Shown: positions 8,773 through 18,892, counted from the first letter of the stretch. The stretch is 64,000 nucleotides of DNA from Bacillus sp. ISL-7 (GCF_018613065.1 NZ_JAGGQW010000017.1:36359-100358), one strand, 5' to 3'. The notes: a model not told the origin generated them from the sequence alone. Numbers and translations are program-made.

Positions 8773-11700
8773 ATGAGTAAGCTAAAAAAAATGCGTAAGC
8801 GAAAAAAAACCTTATCCTTGCTACTCACTGCTGGCCTTGGTCTAAGCTTATTTAGTAGTTTACCAGTTCAGGCATCTAATGATGGATCAGCAGGGACAAA
8901 ACTGAATTTTTCAGTTCAGGCTTCTAAGGTTGTATCAAAACTGCCGATTTATCTGGACAAATCTTACTCTTTCCAAGAGAGAGCTGCGGATTTAGTTTCC
9001 CGCATGACGCTGGAAGAGAAGGCTTCCCAGATGGTAAGCAGCTCAGCACCTGCTATTCCGCGACTTGGTGTTAAAGCCTATGGATGGTGGAATGAGGCAC
9101 TTCATGGCGTAGCCCGTACTCAATACAATCCAACCGGTAACGCCACGGTATTGAATAACACAACATCCTATCCTATGGACCTTGCCCTGGGTTCTACATG
9201 GGATCCGCAGCTAATGTATAAGGAAGCTACAATGGTTTCCGATGAGGCCCGTGAAGTGGCGCCAGAAAACACTCTTATGCTTGATTACTGGTCACCAACG
9301 ATCAATCTAGCTCGTGACCCGCGCTGGGGAAGAAATGATGAATCTTACGCAGAAGATCCATACTTAACCACCCAAATAGCTTCACAGTTTGTTAACGGTA
9401 TGGAAGGTAAAGACATGGATGGAAAGCTGCTGCCTGAGAGCAAAGGATACCTCAAAACGGTAACTACAATTAAGCATTATGTAGCTAACAATAGTGAAGT
9501 CAACCGTTTAAACGGTTCATCAAATGTGGATGAACGTTCACTAAGAGAGTACTATTCTGCACCTTTTAAAGGAGTTGTACAGAAATCCAATGTTAGTTCA
9601 GTAATGACAGCTTATAATCGCGTTAACGGAATACCAGCATCAGCCAATGTTCACACAATGGATACACTCCTTCGTCAAACGTTTGGATTCTCTGGTTATG
9701 AGACATCTGACTGTGACGCCGTTTTTGAAATTTCAAATCCAAATGGCGGCCATAATTGGACTCCACCAGGATGGACGCGCCCTGTAAATCCGGTAGAAAG
9801 AACCGCTTTTTCGATTGCAACCGGTGAAGATCTTAACTGTAACGCAGGCTACAGTGATGCATACAGCTTTGCTAACACTGTACCAGATGCGGTTTCACAG
9901 AAAATTGTAACTCCGACTGGTACATTCTCAGAAAATGATGTTGATACAGCTTTAATCCGTCTCTTTACAGCTCGTATGCAGCTTGGAGAATTTGATGATC
10001 CAAATAGTGTTCCATGGGTTAAGGAAGCACGTGACCGTGTTCCAGAAGGTACATGGACTAATAGTAATGACAATAACGCCATTACAAAGACTAAAGAAAG
10101 ATTAGACATGGCCCGTAAGGTAGCTGATAACTCATTAGTTCTGTTGAAAAATAGTGAAACCACACAGAAAGACGGAAGTAAAGGAAAGCTTCTTCCTCTT
10201 AAGGTTCCAGCTTCCGGCAGCTTCAAGGTTGCTGTAGTAGGCTATTTTGCTAATCCTGACAAAATGTTTCTTGGTGGGTATTCAAGTGATCAGGGCAGTG
10301 CAGGTATCGCCAAAATGGTAAATGCTTATAATGGTATCAAAAATGCTATAACAGCTATAAACCCTAATGCTGAAGTCACTTACTACAAGGGCTTTACTGA
10401 TCAAGGGACCACAGCAAAAGACCTCAAAACAGTAGATACAGCTGCTGTAGAGGCTGCAAAAAATGCTGATGTTGTTATTGTATATGGTGGAACTGACAAC
10501 ACTACTGCAGACGAAGCTGGGGACCGTCACGACCTGACTCTTCCTGGAGCACAGGCTTCATTAATTGATCAAGTTGCTAAAGCCAATCCAAATACAATTG
10601 CAGTTATGGAAACGATTGGACAAGTAGAAGTTAATTCATTTGAATCGGATGTTTCTGCCATGATTTGGAGCTCTTATAATGGTGAGCGCAAAGGTGAAGC
10701 TCTGGCGGATGTTCTTTTAGGCAAACATAATCCAAGTGGACATATACCATTCACTTGGTATCAAAGCAGTTCACAACTTCCGGCAATCACTGATTATACA
10801 TTAAGACCTACAGGAGATAATCCTGGTCGAACATATATGTATTTTAACGGTCCTGTTTCCTATCCATTTGGACATGGTCTCAGCTATTCAACATTTAAGT
10901 ATTCAAATATAGATATTAGCAAGAAAAATCTTCGGGCTAATGACACATTTGATGTAAGTGTTGATGTTACTAATACTGGAAAGACAAAAGGTGATGAGGT
11001 TGTTCAGCTTTATGTGAACACACCTGACGCAAAAGCGGAATTACAACGTCCAATCAAGCGTCTGGAAGGCTTCCAGAAGGTCTCATTGAATCCTGGAGAA
11101 ACCAAGACGGTTACCATGACTGTTAAAGTTCCTGATCTTGCTTTCTTTGATGAAGCACAGAATAAATATACAGTAGACCAGGGCCGTTATGGTATTCAGA
11201 TTAGTACATCAAGTGCTGATGCTGATATCCAGCAACAAGAGTTCATAAATGTACATGGAAACTTGAAGCCTGAACTCAGTGTTGTTACCGTAAAGCCTAT
11301 TCAGGAAGGTGACAAAGAGGCTGATATCCCTAGCCGTGTAATGTATGAAAAAGGTAAAGTAGTCTTTCCTCAAGTTACTGCAGCAATGAACGACGATAGT
11401 CTATATGGATATATTTACAAGAATAATGGCAAGTCATTACCTGAAGGAATGACATTAAAATACAGCAGTAACCGTCCTGATGTTGTTTCCGTTGATGGTA
11501 ATGGGGTAATAAGAACTGTTAATGGCGGTGCAGCTACCATTACTGCTACTGCAAGCTATCATGGCGTTAAAAAGTCTACTCATTTTGTTGTGTTTGTTAA
11601 GGAACAAGGAGAGTTAGACGGAATCAATGTTGACGGTAAACAGTTAACTGGATTCTCCGGTGATCTTTACAACTACTCAGTAAAAGTACCAGATGGCACT

Positions 11701-12411
11701 AATACTGTTCCGCAAATTTCAGCAATCAGTCATGATCCGAATGTGAAAGTAAAAGTAACTCAGGCAACTTCCATTCCGGGTACGGCTACTATCGTTACTC
11801 AGCAGGGCGATTTTTCACAAACGTATAAAATTGGCTTCGGACGTGCGCCGATTTCCGCTGATTTTAAGTCCGGTACACTAGGTAACCAATGGTCAATCCT
11901 AAATGAAGATAAAAATAATTACAGATTGACAACTGACGGATTACAGATATCTACACAGCCAGGCAATATTGAAGATGGATCGGTTAAGAATTTGTTCCTT
12001 CAGCAGGCTGCAGGCGATTGGCAGTATGAGACGAATGTCAAACTATCAGCCACACCTACAGCCACACAAGAGGTTGGACTTACTGTATATGATGATAAGA
12101 ATAATCATATCAAGCTAACCTACGGAACATATGCAGGAAGGCCAGCTGTAAACCTCATCCGGTCTATCGATGGAGGCCAGATGCTGTTTAGAACAAGAAA
12201 TGTAAACGCAACAAATATAATTTTCCGTCTTGCTAAGGTAGGAAGCCAATATACTTCGTATTATTCAACTAATAATGGAGCTACATTTACATTGCTGGGT
12301 ACCGCCCCAATGTCATTGGCCAATCCAAGGGTCGGCTTAATCGCTACCAACGGATCATCAAACGCAGCTGGTCCTATAAATGCAGTATTCTCATATCTTA
12401 AAAACTATTAA
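8773..12411 (+). CDS. Secreted multidomain GH3 beta-xylosidase
   Basis: 1212 residues. Order: signal peptide (1-35, basic KKMRKRKK then a hydrophobic core, cleavage near VQASND); GH3 N-terminal barrel (~55-400) with nucleophile Asp313 in SDCDAV, the form typical of GH3 xylosidases; GH3 C-terminal sandwich (~440-700); fibronectin-III-like domain (~720-805); an Ig-like/BIG2 domain around RPDVVSVDGNG (~850-945); a short beta domain (~950-1020); and a C-terminal concanavalin-like module (~1027-1212, beginning SADFKSGTLGNQWSILNE) of the type found at the end of GH43 xylosidases. It would release xylose from xylo-oligosaccharides outside the cell. The ATG follows AAAAGGAG. No sortase or S-layer anchor is visible. 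Confidence 0.9.
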   Translation: MSKLKKMRKRKKTLSLLLTAGLGLSLFSSLPVQASNDGSAGTKLNFSVQASKVVSKLPIYLDKSYSFQERAADLVSRMTLEEKASQMVSSSAPAIPRLGVKAYGWWNEALHGVARTQYNPTGNATVLNNTTSYPMDLALGSTWDPQLMYKEATMVSDEAREVAPENTLMLDYWSPTINLARDPRWGRNDESYAEDPYLTTQIASQFVNGMEGKDMDGKLLPESKGYLKTVTTIKHYVANNSEVNRLNGSSNVDERSLREYYSAPFKGVVQKSNVSSVMTAYNRVNGIPASANVHTMDTLLRQTFGFSGYETSDCDAVFEISNPNGGHNWTPPGWTRPVNPVERTAFSIATGEDLNCNAGYSDAYSFANTVPDAVSQKIVTPTGTFSENDVDTALIRLFTARMQLGEFDDPNSVPWVKEARDRVPEGTWTNSNDNNAITKTKERLDMARKVADNSLVLLKNSETTQKDGSKGKLLPLKVPASGSFKVAVVGYFANPDKMFLGGYSSDQGSAGIAKMVNAYNGIKNAITAINPNAEVTYYKGFTDQGTTAKDLKTVDTAAVEAAKNADVVIVYGGTDNTTADEAGDRHDLTLPGAQASLIDQVAKANPNTIAVMETIGQVEVNSFESDVSAMIWSSYNGERKGEALADVLLGKHNPSGHIPFTWYQSSSQLPAITDYTLRPTGDNPGRTYMYFNGPVSYPFGHGLSYSTFKYSNIDISKKNLRANDTFDVSVDVTNTGKTKGDEVVQLYVNTPDAKAELQRPIKRLEGFQKVSLNPGETKTVTMTVKVPDLAFFDEAQNKYTVDQGRYGIQISTSSADADIQQQEFINVHGNLKPELSVVTVKPIQEGDKEADIPSRVMYEKGKVVFPQVTAAMNDDSLYGYIYKNNGKSLPEGMTLKYSSNRPDVVSVDGNGVIRTVNGGAATITATASYHGVKKSTHFVVFVKEQGELDGINVDGKQLTGFSGDLYNYSVKVPDGTNTVPQISAISHDPNVKVKVTQATSIPGTATIVTQQGDFSQTYKIGFGRAPISADFKSGTLGNQWSILNEDKNNYRLTTDGLQISTQPGNIEDGSVKNLFLQQAAGDWQYETNVKLSATPTATQEVGLTVYDDKNNHIKLTYGTYAGRPAVNLIRSIDGGQMLFRTRNVNATNIIFRLAKVGSQYTSYYSTNNGATFTLLGTAPMSLANPRVGLIATNGSSNAAGPINAVFSYLKNY

Positions 12412-12440
12412 TTCACAGCTAATCTAGCATTAACGTCGAT

Positions 12441-12479
12441 GAATCAGCTATTGGTAGATTCTCTTCCAATAGCTGATTC
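12441..12479 (+). terminator. Terminator after the GH3 gene
   Basis: GAATCAGCTATTGG (12441-12454) pairs perfectly with its complement at 12466-12479, 11-nt loop, followed by an A/T-rich tail. Confidence 0.75.
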
Positions 12480-12530
12480 ATTTAATGTATTTTATTAGAA
12501 TAGAAGCCCAGGCAGTTGAGGTGTTCTAAA

Positions 12531-13244
12531 ATGGCTAATCAAAAAAAAGGTTCTAACAATACTTCTGCGAAGGTTATATTCTGGATGGTCGGTTTAGTGG
12601 CAGTCATCATTATGGGGTTTATTTTTTTAGCCCCTCATAAAAGCCAAAATTCGACAAGTCCAAAAGTTGAGGCCTACAAAGGAAAAAGTTCAGCACAGAT
12701 TGATTATACAAATCAGCCTTACTTAGGAAAAAGTTCAGCACCCGTTTCTATTATTGAGTTTGGAGATTATAAATGCCCATACTGTAAAATGTTTAATGAA
12801 AAGGTAGTACCAATCATTAAACAAAAAGTAGATAAGGGTGGAGCGAAATTATACTTTATAAATTATTCCTTCATTTATCCTGATTCGACTCGAGCGGCAA
12901 AATTTGCGGAATCCGTTTATGCTGTACTGGGAAATAAGACATTTTGGAAATTTCATGATCTCCTTTATCAAAAACAACCTGAGGACAGCAAATATGAAAA
13001 AATGGATATATATGATGGAAAATTTCTTACGGAGACATTAAAAGAAATTGTCAGTGATGAGGATGTAAATAAGGTTGTTCAATATTTTGATGCGAAAAAA
13101 GCGGATGCTGCTTGGCAAAAGGATATGGATCTTGTAAAAACACTGAATGTAACCGGTACTCCTACCATTTTCGTAAATGGTAAGTTGGCAAAGACAATGG
13201 ATGATTTATTAAATATGGTGGATAAGGCGGCAAATGAGAAATGA
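12531..13244 (+). CDS. Membrane-anchored DsbA-like thiol-disulfide oxidoreductase
   Basis: 237 residues from ATG 12531, chosen over the upstream TTG at 12516 because GAGGTG sits just before it. One N-terminal membrane helix (VIFWMVGLVAVIIMGFIFLA) and then an extracytoplasmic thioredoxin fold of the DsbA/BdbD class with active-site CPYC in FGDYKCPYCKMF and the cis-Pro loop GTPTIFVNG. It would form or shuffle disulfides in exported proteins. Its place between two xylose operons seems incidental; the GH3 enzyme has few cysteines. Bacillus BdbD is the closest family known to me. Confidence 0.85.
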   Translation: MANQKKGSNNTSAKVIFWMVGLVAVIIMGFIFLAPHKSQNSTSPKVEAYKGKSSAQIDYTNQPYLGKSSAPVSIIEFGDYKCPYCKMFNEKVVPIIKQKVDKGGAKLYFINYSFIYPDSTRAAKFAESVYAVLGNKTFWKFHDLLYQKQPEDSKYEKMDIYDGKFLTETLKEIVSDEDVNKVVQYFDAKKADAAWQKDMDLVKTLNVTGTPTIFVNGKLAKTMDDLLNMVDKAANEK

Positions 13245-13298
13245 GCTGAATTAATAGAAAACCAGAAAGGAAAGAAAAATAAAAAAAATTCTAACAAC

Positions 13299-13340
13299 TT
13301 AGTTTATATAATAGACAAACTAACTAAGTGATGATATATT
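13299..13340 (+). promoter_or_regulatory. xylFGH promoter with XylR operator
   Basis: Operator arms TTAGTTT (13299-13305) and AAACTAA (13317-13323) with perfect symmetry; -35 TAGACA (13312-13317), 17 bp, -10 TATATT (13335-13340). Same geometry as xylA. Confidence 0.88.
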
Positions 13341-13381
13341 ATTCTTGTAAATAACAAAAGGAAAATTAAGGAGGTAACAAA

Positions 13382-14473
13382 ATGAAGAAGTTGAAAGGTA
13401 TTATCACTAGCTTATTGGTAGTATTGCTAGTCGGAATGCTGGCTGCTTGCGGTGGTCAGGATCTTGGGAGCAAAAATGTAAGCGGCAACAAGGATGGGGG
13501 CAAACAAAGCAGTAAAATTAAAATTGGTTTATCTGTTTCAGACTTAACGCTGGAAAGATGGCAGCATGATAGAGACATCTTTGTTGATGAGGCAAACAAA
13601 CTTGGTGCAGATGTTGTAGTACAATCCGCAAACGGTGATGAGTCTAAACAATTATCGCAAATTCAAAATATGCTTTCACAAGGCATTGATGCTCTTGTTA
13701 TCATTGCGATCAACTCGGATTCATTATCTCCGGTTGTTGACCAAGCTAAAAAAGAGGGTATTCCTGTTTTAGCATATGACCGTTTAATCAATAACGCTGA
13801 TGTTGATGCATATGTTTCCTTCGATAATGTTCGCGTAGGGGAAATGCAAGCTGAAGCGTTGGTTAAGCAAGTACCTAAAGGCAACTACTTCCTACTTGGA
13901 GGATCTCCAACAGATAACAACGCAAAAATGTTCAGAGACGGTCAAATGAACGTCATTAAGCCACTTGTTGATAAAGGTGATATTAAAGTTATCGGCGACC
14001 AATGGGCAAAAGATTGGGATGCCAATGAAGCAATGAAAATCATTGAAAATAGTTTAACTGCAAACAACAATAAAATTGATGCAATTGTCGCTTCAAATGA
14101 TAGCACAGCCGGCGGTTCAATCCAGGCTTTAGCAGCTCAACATTTAGATGGAAAAGTTGCTATTTCAGGACAAGATGCCGACTTGGCGGCAGTACAACGT
14201 ATTGTAGAAGGCAAACAAACAATGACTGTTTACAAGCCAATCAAAACCATCGCAACAGAGAGTGCTGATGTTGCTGTTCAACTTGCCAAAGGTGAAAAAG
14301 TTAGTACAGACAGTACAGTAAATAATGGGAAAGTTGATGTTCCATTTATCAAGCTTGATCCAATTATGGTAAATAAAGATAACGTGATGGACACAATTAT
14401 TAAAGATGTTTTCCATCCTTATGATGATGTTTACAAAAACGTTCCAGAAAATGAGCGTCCGGCAAAAAAATAA
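13382..14473 (+). CDS. xylF: D-xylose-binding lipoprotein of ABC importer
   Basis: 363 residues. Lipoprotein signal with lipobox LAAC (Cys23), then a periplasmic-binding-protein fold of the sugar class (type I): IKIGLSVSDLTLERWQHDRD at the ligand site, QGIDALVIIAINSD, and BASNDSTAGG-like VASNDSTAGGSIQAL. This pattern is that of XylF. It would be tethered outside the membrane and hand xylose to XylH. The ATG follows AAGGAGG. It leads the operon xylF-xylG-xylH and is controlled by the operator at 13299. Confidence 0.93.
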   Translation: MKKLKGIITSLLVVLLVGMLAACGGQDLGSKNVSGNKDGGKQSSKIKIGLSVSDLTLERWQHDRDIFVDEANKLGADVVVQSANGDESKQLSQIQNMLSQGIDALVIIAINSDSLSPVVDQAKKEGIPVLAYDRLINNADVDAYVSFDNVRVGEMQAEALVKQVPKGNYFLLGGSPTDNNAKMFRDGQMNVIKPLVDKGDIKVIGDQWAKDWDANEAMKIIENSLTANNNKIDAIVASNDSTAGGSIQALAAQHLDGKVAISGQDADLAAVQRIVEGKQTMTVYKPIKTIATESADVAVQLAKGEKVSTDSTVNNGKVDVPFIKLDPIMVNKDNVMDTIIKDVFHPYDDVYKNVPENERPAKK

Positions 14474-14484
14474 TCCTGTAAAAA

Positions 14485-14519
14485 AAGAAGATAGGGGGAG
14501 CTATAATCCCCTTCTTCTT
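14485..14519 (+). terminator. Leaky hairpin between xylF and xylG
   Basis: AAGAAG/AGGGG on the left pairs with CCCCTTCTTCTT on the right with one bulge, and no long T-run follows. Typical of a stem that stabilises the abundant binding-protein message or partly terminates it. Confidence 0.6.
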
Positions 14520-14658
14520 ATTAAAGAATAATAGATTTAAAGTTTTGGAAGAAACTATCTAGCTGAGAGCGTCTTTTCTCTTTTTAATCAGTTGACACAG
14601 GTTTTTGAAAAGAGGTTTTGAATAAGGCGTTTGTGCTTTTCTTAGGAGGTTACTTGGT

Positions 14659-16179
14659 ATGGAAGCTTTTGGGCTCCAAATGCAAGGCATTACGAAAGAG
14701 TTTCCAGGTGTTAAAGCGTTAAACAATGTAACATTTTCAGTGGGTAAAGGAGAGATACATGCTTTATGTGGTGAAAATGGCGCTGGGAAATCAACATTAA
14801 TGAAAATATTAAGCGGTGTATATCCCAACGGAACATATAGCGGCAAGATTTTGATAAATGGAAAAGAAGTTTCATTTAAATCGATTAAAGAATCACAATT
14901 GGCTGGTGTTTCCATTATTTATCAGGAACTGGCGCTGGTAGGCGAAATGTCTATAGCGGAAAATATTTTCCTTGGTCACGACTTAATGAGAAGGAAAGTA
15001 ATTGATTGGAACAAGATTAATACCGAAGCCCAAAAATGGCTGCAATATATTGGATTGGATATCGATCCTGAAACCAAGGTAAATCAATTAACGGTTGGAA
15101 AACAGCAACTAATCGAGATTACTAAAGCATTAACTCACAATACTGATATTTTGATCTTGGATGAGCCGACTGCTGCGCTGACAGAAAGCGATGTTGAAAT
15201 ATTAAAAGTAATCTTGATGGACTTAAGATCTAAAGGTGTTACATGTATTTATATCTCACATAAGCTTGGGGAGGTAATGGCTTTAGCAGATAGTGTAACA
15301 ATCCTTCGCGATGGTCAGACAATAGGTACATACCCAATTTCAGAGATGAACGAAGATAAAATTATCGCGAAAATGGTTGGAAGAGAACTCACTGAATTGT
15401 TTCCTTATGAGCCACGCAAGATTGGCGAAACAGTGTTAGAGGTGAACAATTATTCAGTTTTTGATAAACATACAAACAGAACGATTATAAAAAATGCTTC
15501 ATTTAAATTGAAAAAAGGTGAAATACTGGGTATTTCAGGATTGATGGGTGCCGGACGGACGGAGCTATTTACAAGTTTATTTGGAGGTCTTCCAGGTAAA
15601 AGGCAGGGCCGGGTAGTGATCAATGGGAAGGAAACCAATATCCAAAAACCTGCCGATGCGATTAAAGCCGGTTTGGCCTATGTTTCAGAGGATCGAAAAA
15701 GATATGGACTTGTTCTGGGAATGGATATTGCGAAGAACTCTACATTAGTCGCCCTTAATAAAGTTATAAAACTTAATGTTATTGATAGCGCGCTCGAGGT
15801 TAAGAAAGCAGATGAAATTACTAGAAAAATGAAGCTGAAAGCACCAAACCTTGAGGCGAAAGTAAGTCAATTAAGTGGAGGAAACCAGCAAAAAGTAGTT
15901 TTAAGTAAGTGGATTCTAAATGATCCTAAAATTCTTATTTTGGATGAACCTACTAGAGGGATTGATGTTGGCGCCAAATACGAAATCTACAAGATTATCA
16001 ATGAACTTGCCGAGCAAGGAGTAGGAATTGTCATCATTTCTTCTGAATTGCCGGAAGTACTTGGAATGTCTGATCGAATTCTTGTCATGTCTGAGGGAGA
16101 GATCACGGGAGAATTCAGCCGTGATGAAGCTACACAAGAAAAAATAATGGCTTGTGCTACTGGAGGGATAAAGCTGTGA
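14659..16179 (+). CDS. xylG: Xylose ABC importer ATPase (two ABC domains)
   Basis: 506 residues with the tandem ABC layout of the CUT2 sugar importers. First domain: Walker A GENGAGKST (38-46), Walker B ILILDEPTAAL. Second domain: degenerate Walker A SGLMGAGRTEL, signature LSGGNQQKVVLSKW, Walker B ILILDEPTRGIDVG. It powers xylose uptake through XylH. Start ATG 14659 behind TAGGAGG. It ends in a GTGA overlap with xylH, which implies translational coupling. Confidence 0.95.
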   Translation: MEAFGLQMQGITKEFPGVKALNNVTFSVGKGEIHALCGENGAGKSTLMKILSGVYPNGTYSGKILINGKEVSFKSIKESQLAGVSIIYQELALVGEMSIAENIFLGHDLMRRKVIDWNKINTEAQKWLQYIGLDIDPETKVNQLTVGKQQLIEITKALTHNTDILILDEPTAALTESDVEILKVILMDLRSKGVTCIYISHKLGEVMALADSVTILRDGQTIGTYPISEMNEDKIIAKMVGRELTELFPYEPRKIGETVLEVNNYSVFDKHTNRTIIKNASFKLKKGEILGISGLMGAGRTELFTSLFGGLPGKRQGRVVINGKETNIQKPADAIKAGLAYVSEDRKRYGLVLGMDIAKNSTLVALNKVIKLNVIDSALEVKKADEITRKMKLKAPNLEAKVSQLSGGNQQKVVLSKWILNDPKILILDEPTRGIDVGAKYEIYKIINELAEQGVGIVIISSELPEVLGMSDRILVMSEGEITGEFSRDEATQEKIMACATGGIKL

Positions 16180-17348
16180 ACAGTCAAGTATCTATAAATA
16201 ATCAATCACAAGTAAAAAAAGCAGCTGGAATTAAAATGAAATTTGATATTCAATCCTACACATTAATCATTGCGCTTGTTGTGATAGCGATTATCTTTGG
16301 GGCTTTTACCGGTGGTGAATTCTTATCATCACGAAATCTTTCAAACTTATTTACCCAAATGGCTGTTATGTCCGTTCTGGCCGTTGGAATGACATTGGTT
16401 ATTGTTGCCGGTCATATTGATTTGTCCGTTGGTTCAATCGTAGGTTTAACCGGTGGTATTGCAGCAATGTTACAAGTATGGCACGGTTATAATACGGTAA
16501 CTGCTGTTCTGGCAGCAATTATTGTGGGTGCTGTCATCGGTTTATGGCAGGGCTGGTGGGTTGCTTTTCGCAATGTACCTGCGTTTATTGTTACATTGGG
16601 TGGCATGTTGGTTTTCCGGGGGATTTTGATTGGAATCAGTGAAGGACAAACAATTGCACCATTAAGCAACAGTTTTGGTCAAATTGGGAACAGCTTTATT
16701 CCATATGTTGTTGGTTATATCTTAGCCATAATCGGAGTTGTTCTTCTGTTCATTTCAAAAATACGCTCAAGAGCAAAACGGCAATCCTTAGGTTTAAATC
16801 TTTCTCCTGCCTTTCTTGATTATGGAAAAGTCACGGTTTATTCAGTATGTATTTTATTCGTAACTTATATGCTTAACCGCTACCTTGGAATTCCTGTGCC
16901 AATGTTAATTGTTGTTATCTTAGCCGGAATATTTCTGTTTGTATCACATAAGACATCATTTGGTAGATTCACATATGCAATTGGTGGCAATGTGGAAGCT
17001 GCCGCACTATCAGGAATAAATATCAAACGAACTCTTTTATTTGTCTTTATTTTAATGGGAGCTTTGGCCGGTGTAGCAGGAGTATTATTAACAAGCCGAT
17101 TGAATGCAGCAACTGTTAGTGCAGGAACATCATATGAATTAGATGCCATCGCAGCTTGTGTTATTGGTGGTACAAGCTTGATGGGTGGTAAAGGAAAAAT
17201 CGTTGGTGCCATTATTGGTGCGCTGATCATGACAAGTATTGATAATGGTATGAGTATGATGAACATCGAGGCGTTTTGGCAATATATAGTGAAAGGGCTA
17301 ATCTTAATTTTTGCGGTATGGATGGATGTATCCAACCAAAAAAGATAA
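16176..17348 (+). CDS. xylH: Xylose ABC importer permease
   Basis: 390 residues, about ten membrane helices, with CUT2-permease motifs VGMTLVIVAGHIDLSVGS and ACVIGGTSLMGGKG. I place the start at GTG 16176, overlapping the xylG stop, because GGAGGG lies 8-13 nt upstream; the longer frame from 16152 would begin inside xylG without a ribosome site. Third gene of the importer operon, followed after 36 bp by the Gfo/Idh gene, which is probably co-transcribed. Confidence 0.93.
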   Translation: MNSQVSINNQSQVKKAAGIKMKFDIQSYTLIIALVVIAIIFGAFTGGEFLSSRNLSNLFTQMAVMSVLAVGMTLVIVAGHIDLSVGSIVGLTGGIAAMLQVWHGYNTVTAVLAAIIVGAVIGLWQGWWVAFRNVPAFIVTLGGMLVFRGILIGISEGQTIAPLSNSFGQIGNSFIPYVVGYILAIIGVVLLFISKIRSRAKRQSLGLNLSPAFLDYGKVTVYSVCILFVTYMLNRYLGIPVPMLIVVILAGIFLFVSHKTSFGRFTYAIGGNVEAAALSGINIKRTLLFVFILMGALAGVAGVLLTSRLNAATVSAGTSYELDAIAACVIGGTSLMGGKGKIVGAIIGALIMTSIDNGMSMMNIEAFWQYIVKGLILIFAVWMDVSNQKR

Positions 17349-17384
17349 TTCATTTCGTAACAAATATTTTTAGGAGGGTTGGAC

Positions 17385-18356
17385 TTGCGAAAAGTTCGTT
17401 GGGGGATTTTAAGTACTGCTGAAATTGCAAGAACGCAGGTAATTCCAGCTATCATTCAAGCTAAAAATGCCGAAGTGGCAGCAATCTCAAGTTCCAGTGG
17501 CCGCGGAAGTGAAACAGCATTAGAATTCGGTATTCCCAAATTATATAATAGCTATGAAGAACTGTTAAACGACCCGGAAATTGATGCTGTTTATATCCCC
17601 CTTCCCAATCACTTGCATAAACATTGGGTAATTGAAGCAGCAAAGAAAGGAAAACATGTCCTTTGTGAAAAACCGGCAGCTTTAAATGCTGAAGATGCAA
17701 CCGAAATGGTCAATGTTTGCCGTGAAAACAATGTTAAATTCATGGAAGCGTTTATGTATCAGTTTCATCCACAGCATCAACGGGTTAAGGAAATTATTGC
17801 TTCGGGGAAAATCGGAGAAGTTAAACTCATGAGATCATCCTTTTCCTTTCTTCTGGAACAAAAAGACGGAAATATTCGAATGGATAAGGAAAAAGGCGGC
17901 GGAAGCCTATACGATATTGGAAGCTACTGTATTCACGCGATTCGTTTTATTTTAGATTCAGAACCGGTAGCAGTAGAAGTCCATGGAGAAATAGATTCTA
18001 AAACCGGAGTTGATCTGTCAGCGGTATGTGTATTAAAGCTTGAAAATGGGGTTAAAGCGATTTTTGATTGCAGCTTTGAGATGGCTTTTAGAAATGAATA
18101 TGAAATTATCGGAACAAAAGGTAGAATCATTGTCCCGAGAGCTTTCCGTCCGGATATTAATGGCGGAGAAGGTATCATTATTGTTCAAAACGATTCAGTT
18201 GAAACAATGGAAAGAATTCATGGATATTTATATTTGATGGAAATTGAACATTTTTCCAATGCCATTTTGGAAGATTCGCCTATCATGTATACCGGAGAAA
18301 GTATAATAAAAAATATGCGTGTGATTGATGCATTTTACCAAGCACTAATAAATTAA
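17385..18356 (+). CDS. Gfo/Idh/MocA-family NAD(P)-dependent sugar dehydrogenase
   Basis: 323 residues. N-terminal Rossmann fold (VRWGILSTAEIARTQVIPAI), the family motif CEKPAA (Lys for catalysis) near residue 93, and a C-terminal alpha/beta substrate domain with GGGSLYDIGSYCIHAIR (catalytic His). Start TTG 17385 is preferred to TTG 17379 because AGGAGG ends immediately before the latter. Being in the xylFGH operon, it may oxidise D-xylose to xylonolactone, as some members do, or reduce a keto-sugar; the sequence alone cannot decide. Confidence 0.85.
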   Translation: MRKVRWGILSTAEIARTQVIPAIIQAKNAEVAAISSSSGRGSETALEFGIPKLYNSYEELLNDPEIDAVYIPLPNHLHKHWVIEAAKKGKHVLCEKPAALNAEDATEMVNVCRENNVKFMEAFMYQFHPQHQRVKEIIASGKIGEVKLMRSSFSFLLEQKDGNIRMDKEKGGGSLYDIGSYCIHAIRFILDSEPVAVEVHGEIDSKTGVDLSAVCVLKLENGVKAIFDCSFEMAFRNEYEIIGTKGRIIVPRAFRPDINGGEGIIIVQNDSVETMERIHGYLYLMEIEHFSNAILEDSPIMYTGESIIKNMRVIDAFYQALIN

Positions 18357-18421
18357 GATTCTGATTTTAGTTGCTATGAGAGCCATTTTTTATCCTGATG
18401 GTCACGAAATCAACATACGGA

Positions 18422-18457
18422 ACTCACTTTTTGGTATCCCCAAAAAGTGAGTATTTT
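18422..18457 (+). terminator. Terminator of the xylFGH operon
   Basis: ACTCACTTTTTGG (18422-18434) pairs with CCAAAAAGTGAGT (18440-18452), then ATTTTTG. Confidence 0.9.
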
Positions 18458-18541
18458 TGTTTTAAATTCAATTTTTTATGTCAGCCAAAATAGAGCATAG
18501 AAATAGATTAAGGTAAAAGTGGGGAAGTATATAGTTAAAAG

Positions 18542-18577
18542 TCGTGTGGAAATGAAAAAACTTCCACACGATTTTTT
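18542..18577 (+). terminator. Second terminator
   Basis: TCGTGTGGAA (18542-18551) pairs with TTCCACACGA (18562-18571), followed by six T. It may be left over from a lost gene between the two terminators. Confidence 0.8.
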
Positions 18578-18649
18578 CTTTAAAACATGATTAGTAGTGT
18601 CCCTATTCAATGAAAAAACACAGTATTTTTGATTGTTGAAAATAAATTA

Positions 18650-18890
18650 CTATTCGGATAAATCCCGGTGATCAACAGGGGACCACCAAATTTGGAATTT
18701 CCCACTATCGTAAAGCAATCCCAACATGTATAAAAGTCCATCATAATAGCGTGCGTGACCGGATGGAATATCAGTATTCCAAAGTTGATTTACGAATTCC
18801 AGCTCAGCTTGTTGGCTTTAGTAGCTGAAATGGCAGACGTTGCATTCATTGACACGAGGCCCGGTGAGTGTTGCTGTGGTTCATACCCCC
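18650..18890 (-). pseudogene. C-terminal remnant of a GH8 reducing-end xylanase (Rex-like)
   Basis: On the minus strand, bases 18810 to 18650 encode FVNQLWNTDIPSG, then RYYDGLLYMLGLLYDSGKFQ and a stop, the usual end of GH8 reducing-end xylose-releasing exo-oligoxylanases (pattern W...IPSG..RYYDGLLYML). Upstream, in a shifted frame, SPGLVSMNATSAISATKAN fits the preceding helix of the same fold. So at least one frameshift is present and the catalytic part is missing. Recognition is from memory of the family and needs a search. Confidence 0.6.
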
Positions 18891-18892
18891 GA

